NCBI GenBank assembly: GCA_032358255.1
Contig: JAULBX010025053.1
Span: forward strand, 186,001 to 250,000
Length of the DNA: 64,000 bases
DNA from: Heterotrichella gracilis
Lineage: Eukaryota; Sar; Xanthophyceae; Tribonematales; Xanthonemataceae
Direction: 5' to 3'
The translations under genes and the position numbers were made by a program. This document shows positions 42,901 to 51,994 of this stretch, piece by piece (position 1 is the first letter of the stretch; every line of letters begins with the position of its first letter). The notes beneath the pieces were generated by a model. That model saw only the letters and a program-made list of their open reading frames with translations, was not told the DNA's origin and did not search any database.

Positions 42901-45623
42901 CCTCTTCGCCTCGCCCGGCGCCGCCCTCCGCCAACGTGCCTCGCTCACAGCAGCAGCAGCCTCCATCAGGTGCGCACCAAATCCTAAACCCAAACCCTAA
43001 ACCCTAACCAGCAGCCCCCATTATGTGCATCAGGGCGATTCGCTCCTGATACACTTGCTTCCTGGTTGTCAAGTTTTTTGCCCTATAAACCCTAAAACGC
43101 CCCAATTTTTGCGCAGGTCCGCCGCAGTACGAGGGCGGCCCCTCTGTGCCTCAGCAGGCGGAGCGGGGCGAGATGCGCCCTCCCCCGCAGCACCAGCAGC
43201 AGCAGCACCCAGACGATGACCAGCCAGGCGAGCCCTCGCCCTTCATCCCCCGGCCAGGTAATAGACATACATCTTGTAGGGCTTTGTTATAATGATAATA
43301 ATCATATTAATCATGTAAGTAATGCCTCTCCCATACCATGTGCCCCTCCTCCTGCACTCCATGTATCCCTTCTCATGCCTTGTCTGCGTCCTCAGACCCC
43401 ACATGGCGTATCCACCATCCAACCATGTGTGCTCCCCCCCCTCCCACAGCCAGCGCCTTCAAGCGCAGCCAGAGCGGCAACCAGCGCGGCCCCCTCCACC
43501 CCCCCTCCCACCCCCCCATGCCCGGCATGGGCCCCGCGCGCCCCGGCTCCGCCCCGCTGCACAGCACGCTGTTCAACGCATGGAAGCAGCTGTTCTCAAC
43601 TGTGAACGGCCCGCTGGGCAAGATGGAGGGCGGGATGGCGGGGGCTGGCAAACCTGGAGGTGCGTGGCCACTTGGGCTTTGGTCGGGTGGAAAAGGGGAG
43701 GGCGTCTCACGTCATCAACAGCTTTTCTTATCTGTTCTGGTGTTACTAGGCAAAATTGTGGATCAAATAAGATGGGTTTGGTGAAAGCGCAAAGGTATCT
43801 GCCCGTCTTGCCGCCACTGCAATAGAAATTGGTCATCCTGTAGCTCTGGAATGCTGGGTAAGGGATACCCGCAAGAACCTCAAATCGACATGCTTGGCTA
43901 CCCTTAGTTTGGAAAAAGAAAACTCTTAGTGCACCCCATGGCAGATGACATGGTGGACAGGAAAGCAATGCCTCTGCCTTTCCTTTCTGCAAAGCTCGCC
44001 CAACGCACCTGTCCAAAGGTGGCTGCATCTATGATTTTTGAATGTAACACAGGTTCGTAAATGCCCTCCATTGACCCCTCCGCCTGCCCCCCCGCAGGCC
44101 CCCCAGGTGGCAAGCCCTACCCCTTCCGACCAATGCAGGGCATGGGCAAGATGCCAATGCCCATGCCAGGTGGCGGCAAGCAAGCCGCGCCACCAGGCTT
44201 CCACAGCCAGCAAGGCATGATGCGTCCCCGGGGCCCGGGCTATGGCCCCCGCCCCTCCGCCGGCCCCATCCCGGATGTTGGGGATGGGTATGCGCGAGGG
44301 GGCCCGGGCAGGGCCGCAGCCCCGAGGTTTGCGCCCCCTGCAGGACATCCCCGTCGCTCTGAGCAGGTGTGGTTCCCTTGCGGGCTGTTTTACCTGGCCC
44401 TTGTACATGCATGTGCTGTGCATGCGCCCAGTGGTGAGCCGTGTTTAGGGCGTGTTTCCCTAGCAGGCTGTTTCACCTGGCCGTTATAGCATGCCTGTGA
44501 GCAGTATTGAGCTGCATGTGGGACACAGGAGCGGTGCCTGGTTGGGGGCGGTAGCTGTTTAGGGTTAAGGGTTTGGGGTGGGCAGCTGTAGTTGTCGCGA
44601 GCGCTGGCCCGTGTTGGCTCCTTGCCACATGGCGCAGTTGCCAAATGGTCCATGTGGCACAGCCAAACATTTGGATGGGAAGCCAACCCACAGACGTTTG
44701 TACCAACCTGGTGTATTGAAACTAAACACAGGAGTGCACACGTGCAACATTGCACCCATGCGTATTACACAAGCAGGGTGACACTCAAATGTGTAAACGT
44801 CCCTCTTTCTCCAAGTCCCAACACCATGTTCCCATCCCCAGGATCCCCAGGGCCTGAGCTCTGAGATTGAGCAGGCTCTGATGGACTTTGACTTTGGGGC
44901 GGCACAGGCAGGCCTCGGCAAGGTACTTTTCGACCCTAAACTCTAAACCCTCACCTGGCGTTTGTGCCGGAACGACGCTTGTAGTAAATAACCCTAAACC
45001 CTGGGTATATGTCTCCATATGATATCGCTTGCTGGTGTGGGTTGGGCCTCATTCTTTATCATCGCCGTGTGCAAATATTCAATGAGAGAAATGGCATGCG
45101 AGAACAGTCCTAGCTCGCGGGCTTGAGTGGCATGTATGATGTGCCAGCATGTAGTTTATATGTAGTTTAGCGGAACAGCCAGGTTAGGCGCGAGGCTTGC
45201 ACATGCCAGCACCAAGCACCTCAACCTGGCACAGGTTACACCTTGGCATGCACATACAATTGCAGTTACCCAGCTTTTTTACCAAAGTCAAGTACAAAAG
45301 TGATGCACCTAGTCACACTGGTCACCGGCTTCCCTACAGGCTGGCTTCCTCTCTAAACCCTACACCCACCCGGGCAGGCCGGCTTCCTCACTAAATTCCA
45401 ATTCCTCGTTGTTACCCTAACCCCCCCCACCCTGCAGGCTGGCTTCCTCCCCGACGCCTTTGAGTTCCTGAAGAAGGTGTGGCAGCGCAGCTCGCCACGC
45501 GTGCACGAGATGGTGCTGGCCTATCGCGAGCACGTGCTGCAGCGGGATGGCGCGCCCGACTGGCGCGCGTTCATGTTCAAGCTGTTTGGGGAGGACGCGC
45601 TCAAGCCCTTCATGCGCCATTGA
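36990..45623 (+). CDS. Unrecognised Pro/Gln-rich coiled-coil protein
   Basis: I do not recognise this family. Sixteen phase-consistent exons encode about 1120 residues: 36990-37035, 37318-38330, 38548-38712, 39275-39391, 39678-39870, 40131-40267, 40497-40653, 40945-41130, 41562-41776, 42103-42214, 42835-42969, 43117-43257, 43450-43659, 44098-44366, 44842-44922, 45438-45623. It begins MAEEAAETLKSLLGNG (tiny first exon). Residues 16-390 are Pro/Ala/Gln-rich and disordered. An Arg/Ser/His-rich, possibly nuclear-localising stretch (SPIRRKQRRAQED) precedes a coiled coil at about 450-570 (VQEWRGRYSSLQQDYNQL). Then come a PPPEQAGLLSSLKNLKDIP block and long Pro/Gly/Met-rich disorder. The last two exons are ordered and charged (DAFEFLKKVWQRSSP, MFKLFGEDALKPFMRH). 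This design fits a scaffold or RNA/chromatin-associated protein, but function is unknown. One intron (42215-42834) starts with GC. Confidence 0.8.
40391..40420 (+). pseudogene. Decayed copy of gene 6 exon 7 start
   Basis: TGCCCGCATGCCCAGGAGAC, then CTTCAAGGTC, nearly matches the real acceptor and exon 7 start at 40488-40518. The acceptor AG is changed to AT in the copy, and the offset is 97 bp. Confidence 0.75.
41811..41851 (+). pseudogene. Decayed copy of gene 6 exon 9 end and donor
   Basis: Positions 41748-41788 (end of exon 9 and its donor) recur 63 bp downstream, with GAGC.GCCGCGG.TC.CCCCCGCC and CATG.TGCG..ACTGA shared. The copy's donor GT is lost. Confidence 0.8.
42273..42578. mobile_element. 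MITE-like element in gene 6 intron 10
   Basis: A segment of 306 bp is bounded by 24-bp terminal inverted repeats: TACCGTACCGGGGGTGTATA at the left (42273-42296) and its near-exact complement ending CCCCCGGTACGGTA at the right (42555-42578). The 8-mer GAGGGACC lies just outside on both sides (42247-42254 and 42583-42590), consistent with a target-site duplication, although 18 bp separate it from the left repeat. The interior is AT-rich with small hairpins (GGCCTTCGGCC; CCCCGAA..TTCGGGG) and has no coding capacity. Length and structure fit a non-autonomous DNA transposon; the superfamily is not assigned. Confidence 0.7.
42978..43008. repeat. Interstitial CCCTAAA telomere-like motifs
   Basis: The intron after gene 6 exon 11 contains CCTAAACCCAAACCCTAAAC followed by CCTAACC, which are near-perfect units of the plant/chlorophyte telomere repeat. 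Confidence 0.8.
45336..45389 (+). repeat. Two short copies of gene 6 exon 16 acceptor
   Basis: The real acceptor and exon start GCAGGCTGGCTTCCTC (45434-45449) occurs in near-identical form at 45336-45351 and 45374-45389, each preceded by pyrimidines or C-rich sequence in the same intron. Confidence 0.7.
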
Positions 45624-46775
45624 GACCCTAGCTGAGGATTTTCGCTGCATGCTTTTATGAAGCCCTGCGTGCGCGAGACCCTGGCTAAGGGTATGCATTT
45701 GAGCTGCTCATGGGGTAATGAGTTGGGAGGCACTCACCTAAGCCTACATTGAAATATCCTTTGTACCGGAGGGGCCGAGTCTGCGTTGCCTGGTTTTCTT
45801 TTCAGTAACGAGGGTTTAACACTTAGGAGTTGGGAGCACAGGTCCATGCCTGCTACTGCCGCTGGCAGTACACAATATTATTTTTATTCCATTTGCTTTC
45901 CAAGAAAGGAAGACCTTATATCAGTGTTGATGTTCACATGCGCTATTGCTCAAGCCACATGTTTTGAAGCCAGGCAGACTTGCTGAAAGTTCCTGTGTGT
46001 GCTGTTGACTAGGATTTCGTTCAAAGAATTGTCGGGCCCGGGGCACAAAAGGCAGGGATGCATATAACTGCTCCATGCCTAGCTCTCATCAAGAGGTGCC
46101 CCTGCTCCGTTGCTCAGCCTGTCAAGCCCTTGTTTAATACGTGCAAGCATGGCCTGTTTTACTTACAAGTATCTGTTGTCACAATGTTGTTTATCGTGCT
46201 GTATTAATACAATACTGCATTTCTGACACACCTGCACTGCATGTTGGTTGGGTGGTGGCATCATGTTGACATGATGGGTGGGTGATAGAGCTGCTGCTGC
46301 AGCCATCTGTAAATGACTGGTCACCTCGGGAACGCGCTGTGTGGGTCACCCATTGGCAATACCTTGGACCAGCTGCATCTTTACTAAGTTAGTAAACGTT
46401 CAACGGGGGGTTGAACCCATGGGTCATGCTCGTGGAAAAGTTGCTGCCCAATCACACACATTGACATCGACATTACCACTGCCACCACTCACATACCCAT
46501 AGCCAACGTCGTGCTACACAGTGTGCAGATTGTCGAAGTTACCGGGTCGGGCTTGTGCTGCGAAGATGGCTTCCTGTTGGCCCGGAAAATGCTTGGAAAC
46601 TGTTTAGGGTTTAGGGTTTACGCCCCGCCACCCCCGTGGGGCCCATACTATGAGTCAAACTTGCCGGGTTATAAACAGGGGGCCCTAGCATGCATCGATA
46701 TCAAGTTATAATCGAGTTGCGCACACTGGCTTTCTTCGCCAAGCCAGAGTCGAAGTGCAGCAGTTGCAGAACAAA
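45624..46775. other. Intergenic spacer, gene 6 to oxygenase
   Basis: No supported gene. A TTTAGGG run (about 2.7 units) lies at 46602-46620, roughly 155 bp upstream of the oxygenase ATG. A short self-complementary GGGGTTGAACCC near 46406 recalls a tRNA T-arm, but no tRNA fold surrounds it. Confidence 0.55.
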
Positions 46776-49223
46776 ATGGCGGTGTCGTACAGTGACCTGG
46801 ACTTGCGGCGTGACGTGCATGCAGCCAGATATGCCGGTGCTGCGAGCTGCGTTGTCAGCGAGCTGAAGCACAATGGCTACTGCACCGTTCGGCTGGACCC
46901 CGAGGCATACGGCTTGCTGAGCCTATATGAGGGTGCTCTGAACGGAAACAGCATTCCCAGCTGCAGCGCACCAGAGAACGGAGTGGAGTTCGGCACCTGC
47001 CAACCAGGGAGGTTGCGGAATTTACAGCAGGGTGCAGGGCAATGGGGCCCATCACAGCGAACAAGGCGCACGCAGCGAACAAGGTGAGGTCTGCTCTTTT
47101 TGGAACTGTGTGAGGTGCCAGCTGCCACTGGGTTGTAAGCTGTCGGAGGCAACGGTCTTCTGTTCCGCTATCCCCCGGGCGTCTAACCCTAACAACGTTT
47201 ACGCCTTTGCCCCACACAAACCGGACGCAAGACTCAGTCTTAGACTGTGCTTGCCTTTCAAGCTCGAACCCACTGAGCCTGCTACGCACTTGGACTCCTG
47301 ACACCTGTTGCGCTGTTGGCAACCGTTTGCCACACTGTGAAACTGAGCCTGCTACACAGCGAACTTCTGCCACCCTGCACCCAGCTACCCGAGCTTGCAG
47401 TAAGGGCAGGGATGCTATCTGGAACGCCGTGTACTTACCACCTTGCAACTGCTTGCAGGCTGGTGCCCTGCTGGATGACGTGGCCCGTGCCGTGCTGTGT
47501 GCCACCACTTACAACGCCGGCCTGCCCACCTACAGCCTGCACCTGATGCTGGATGACGTGGTGCCTTAGCACGAGGCCTTCGCCAGCGTGCTGCATGCCG
47601 TGCGCTACTCGCCAGTGCCCAGCATGGCGCAGGCGCTGCGCATTGCTTCAGGCGATGTGCACGAGGACAGGGGTGTTCTGACGGTGGTGGCAATAAGCTG
47701 CTCAGGCCTGCAGGTGGGTGCCCAGGCTGAGCAGGGAAGCTGGGTTCTACAATCGTGCTGCTTAGCTTGAAAGCACACCTGCTGGGCAATGGCAAAGGCA
47801 AAAACTAAGTTTCGCAAAGGCAAAAACTATTTTTTGCAGCAAGCAGCACCTGCTTGTACTGAAGGCTGTGTGTGCTTCACTTGCCAGGTGTTGGGCTTTG
47901 ATGGGTGGCGTGACGTGGTGCTGCGGCCCAACGAGGTGGCTGTGTTTGCTGGCCACACCCTGAGCTACGCCACACAGGGATACATCAAGGCGGCAGTGCA
48001 CAGAGTGGTAGGGGCGCAACCCTTTGGCAGTTCTTGTGCCATGTGGCTTGCTGTTACTGGTGGGATAAGCACTATGGCCAGTTGGTTCCTTTGTCAATGT
48101 CATGTACCTTGCTTGGTTGGGTCAGCGTGATAATGCAACTGTGAGCCTCTCAAGGTCTGCAGCAGCTGCCAGTTGCCCGAAAGCATCATATGAGCGGCCA
48201 ACGGGCTCCGCTCGCTCGCAATCTGCGTCAACTCTTTCATGGACCTGCACCAAGTGGTGATCCGTATGTACGCTCTGTACGTAATGGGTGTGGGTATGTT
48301 CAAATCCTGCTCCCACGTTGATCTGCCACATTCTCCTCCCACAGGTCCCGCCCTTCCAACTAGTGCCGCTGCGCACCAGCCTTGCATACAAGCTGAGGGC
48401 CAGGAGCAGTGCTGTGGTTGACCCACGCATGTGCACAGAGGCTGCCAACTGGCGCATGCAGCCAGAATGGTGGGTGGTGAAACTTGCATCGTGCGGCAGG
48501 AATCGCACTGCACTGCACCGGTGATGTCAACATATGTGGTTGTTTGCAATGTCACAGCAGGCTTTGAGAGCGCATGCTTTGCTTGTTGAACATACCTGGT
48601 GTTTAAAGTCACTTGGGCATATGCCAGCTGCGCAGCATCCAATGGAAAGCCTACTGACTGTGCCTCTTCGCCTGCCATGTGGTATAGGGTACGTTTGATT
48701 CGCAACATCGCGCCACCATGCCGGGTCAGCGACCTGATGTAGCATTTTGAGCTCACGCATGGGGGGTCAGTCACGGTGCTCCCCCACTCGCACCTCACCC
48801 CGGGAGCAGCCACAGCACGCGGCATGCTACAACAACCCTCGGCACAGGACAAGCGCAGCCGCCTGTCACAAACAGCCTGCCAGTGCAGGCACCGCCCGCT
48901 GCACTTGCAAGGGATAACAGGAACCGGCGCCCACAGCCAGCAAGTGGCCCCATGGTGGTGTTTGGCAGGACTTTGCGTGGGGAGACGTTGCGCGTGGATA
49001 TGGAGTCAGGGGAGGAGACTATTGAAACGAAGTTAAAATACTGCCTGCGAACCAGAATGTACAGCATATCAAGGGAAAGATTTGGCTCCTCACTAGCAAG
49101 CACCCAGACGAGCAGAGGTTGATCTTTGCTGGCAGGCAGCTGGAGGATGGCCGATCGCTGAATGATTATAATGTAGTTCATGAGTCTACTGTGCACCTTG
49201 TTGAGAGGATTCGGGGTGACTGA
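46776..49223 (+). CDS. 2OG-Fe(II) oxygenase fused to ubiquitin-like domain (possibly disrupted)
   Basis: Predicted 2-oxoglutarate-dependent dioxygenase of the isopenicillin-N-synthase-like fold with a C-terminal ubiquitin-like domain. The first ATG is 46776 ([20 protein letters not shown]); the end of exon 1 is unresolved. Later exons agree in phase: 47459-47713, 47888-48007, 48345-48469, 48810-49223. They carry the metal HxD ([13 protein letters not shown]), the distal metal His (IKAAVHRV) and a 2OG-binding Arg (LRTSLAYKL). The last exon runs through a Pro/Gln linker into [20 protein letters not shown], and further on NVQHIKGKI and [20 protein letters not shown], ending VERIRGD. Two problems are visible: an in-frame TAG at 47567-47569, and 26 extra bases at 49030-49055 that shift the ubiquitin-like frame. 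The locus may be a pseudogene, a mis-modelled gene or contain sequence errors. Substrate unknown. Confidence 0.65.
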
Positions 49224-50137
49224 GTGGGGCGGCACCTATGTGGCTTGCACTACAGGATGGGTATTGCGCAGTGATTGATATTTGGTGCGCAATCACTGGC
49301 AGCCCATCACAGCCACCATCAAACAATGACAGGCTATCGCAAAACAACCGCTTGGCCCACTCTGCGGTAGCCACCCACCCCCCAACCCCTCGTAGCCTTG
49401 TCCCCACCACCGCCAGTTTGTTCTTTGCTCCCTGCGACTCATACACTGACAGGCATTTATCGGGGCTATGCTTAGGTGCTATGTTTTTCTTTACCACGCC
49501 ATGTTCCACTGGTTGCTGCCCGTTCTGTCTGTGTTTTGCAACATTGCGGCTTCTGTTGTGCTGCTGTGTGTGGGGGCGTGTTGTTCTCCTTTCTTTCTTC
49601 TTCCTTGTTGACAGCTTGGGACCCACACATAGCACTAGCCTTCTGTTTATCATTTACGCTGCCGCACCGCTCACACAGCCTCCAGAAACACTCGTTCTGC
49701 AGTGTCTTTGACACAAAAATATGGGAATATACCCTAGGGTAAAACAGCCTATTGCAATACCTGCGCAAAGGACACCTGGCGACCTAGGGCTCCTGTGCTT
49801 TTAACGCACGCTTCAAGCTCGAGGCCCCTCAACTTCGCTGCTGGTGTCACAACATCTGTTTGTGCAAAACTTGGCGACTAAGCCAGCAACCCAGTTGTCA
49901 CGCTGGACCGCTCTGGTTGGCGTGCGGTAGTTCTTGCGCACCCCAACTTGGGGCCCAAGTGTTCTCTGGTACAGCCTCGAGCTCTTGAGATCAGCAACGC
50001 CGCACTTTCCTGCCTAGTTATGGAATACGAGGGTGAACCAAAGTTGCCGCAACAAAGGTCGCCCTGAGGTGCCATCACAATGTAGCCTGCACATTTGGCG
50101 TCTTGGGCTGTGTGCGCCCAGCAAGTTTGCGTTCAAA
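49224..50137. other. Intergenic spacer, oxygenase to TBL-like gene
   Basis: No supported gene; the open frames here lack recognisable domains. It should contain the oxygenase 3' region and the promoter of the downstream gene. Confidence 0.55.
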
Positions 50138-51994
50138 ATGGCGCCGTGGGCCTTGTTATCCTTCCTGATCTCACTCTTGGTTCTCTCAAACCACCTGTAC
50201 AACGATGCTGCTATGGGCACTGCGGCAGCTTGCCCCCTAGAATATGACCCGATCAGCCTGGACAGCGTGGAGAGGCAGGGGGTGAAACCTTACATCCTAG
50301 GTGGGCCCCGTCGTCCTGTATGCAGCACCTGCAGCAACAGTACACTGTGGACCAACTTTTGCCGCTTCGGAGCTGGAAAGCAGCAAGGACCCACCTGCAG
50401 CAAGGAGCTGCAGTCGCAGGTACGTCAGGATTGGAAGAGGCTGTGACATGCATGATCTGGGAAGGGGGTTGTTGCCCTCAGCTCCTGGGGACCTCCCAGA
50501 CGCAAAATTGCCACAGGGTTCTTTGTCAACCACCTAGCACTTTTTTCCAGTAAGTGGGCAGCTTGTGATTGCGTGCATGCATATAGTTCCAATGCATATA
50601 GTTCCACGCCATGCACGACTCCCGGGGGTTGGGAACCGCCTCGCCCCCAAGTAGCCATGGCTGTCCTGAACGCGGAGGGCTGTTATGGTATTATATGCTA
50701 TTGTTGCATACATAAATACCTCTGAGTCACAGGCAACTGGTCTGCGCAGATGTTGGAAGACTTTGTGAAGCGGGGGTTCTCATCCCTCCTGGCGCTGTCG
50801 CCGTGTGACTTGTGGCACTACATCAAGGGGCGAACGCTGTTCTTTGTGGGGGACTCGCAGATGCTGGACTTTTACAAAGCGGCTTTCTGCTTCATGATTG
50901 AGTTCTGGGTCCTGCCAGACCTGCAGCCTCTGCCCCTGGATGAGGTGTCAAAGAGGCTGTTCAGCAAGTCTGTCAACCCCTCGTGCGCTGTCCTCATGGG
51001 GAACACCAGGATCTGCTACATCAGGAAGGACAAGGGCAAGGAATTGATACAAGACGTGCTGCATCGAACCGCAAGGTACACCATAATTGAAGCATTGCAC
51101 AAGTGTACATTGCAATTACCATAGGAACCCATCGTACATGTAGTCAGTGCGTTCTCTGCAGCAGATGGCATAGTATAGGTTATTTTGGCAAGAACCCCAA
51201 ATACACTGTTGCTGTGCACAGCCTGCCCTGCTGTATTGGTGCCTGGAAATGGTATTAAATAATACCTGTTACAAATACCCGGTCCTAGCCACACCAGTCC
51301 ATGTTTGCTAAGGCATACTCAATGTCACCATGCAGCTCAAAGCACTGACTTTTTGTGCCCCCCATGCAGCTTTGCAAAGACATCAGACATCATGGTAGTC
51401 AACTTTGGGCTACACCATGGCGTGCCCAGCGAGTATGAGGATGCACTCACTGGCTTCAAGCAATTCCACAGGAGGCGCAGGCACAAGCTCCCGTACCTTA
51501 TCTGGAAGGACACTCCTCCACAGCACTTTGAGTCCGTAGATGGAGAGTATCCTGGCGGCTTTCGCCCACCCTTCACATGCAGGCCCATAGCCAACATCAC
51601 ACTGCAGCCCGACCACACCCTGCAGTTGGTGGGAGAAGACGCCGACGAGCGCACAAAGGCGGTGATCCAAGGGGGATGGCGGAACATCGTGGCGCGCAGG
51701 GTGCTGCAAAGGACCAGGATACCCATTATACAGTCATGGAATGAATCAGCGCAGTTTTGGGAGAACCACAGGGACAACGGGAACGGGTATGAGTGCACAC
51801 ACTTTTGCATGCCCAGTGCGCCACAAGTCTGGGTGTACTACCTACATCAAACTCTTCGGGAAACCGAGGGACGCTTTAAGCTGCACGTTGCTGGCGCCAC
51901 TATGCATTCACATGCTGTAGCAATTCGCCGCAGCGGTGCATTGAGGGCACAGGGCGCCCTCTTTATCCGACGCCATGCTCCCTCCAGGGAGTAA
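50138..51994 (+). CDS. PC-esterase / TBL-like (PMR5-Cas1p family) acyltransferase
   Basis: Predicted Golgi type II membrane protein that O-acetylates glycans, by analogy with plant TRICHOME BIREFRINGENCE-LIKE proteins. Three exons (50138-50419, 50750-51075, 51370-51994) encode about 410 residues. The first ATG in frame gives an N-terminal anchor (WALLSFLISLLVLSNHLY), followed by a Cys-rich segment (CSTCSNSTLWTNFC). The GDS block is FFVGDSQMLDF, placing the nucleophile Ser near residue 140. The C-terminal block YECTHFCMPSAPQVW corresponds to the family DxxH motif, here with Glu in the Asp position. Exon 3 also has VNFGLHHG, typical of the SGNH-like core. Donor specificity and substrate are not deducible. 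Confidence 0.83.

Noticed and set aside
46396-46425. tRNA T-arm-like GGGTTCAACCCCC on the minus strand
   Set aside because: No matching acceptor, D-arm or anticodon arm is present at the right spacing; the motif is simply self-complementary.
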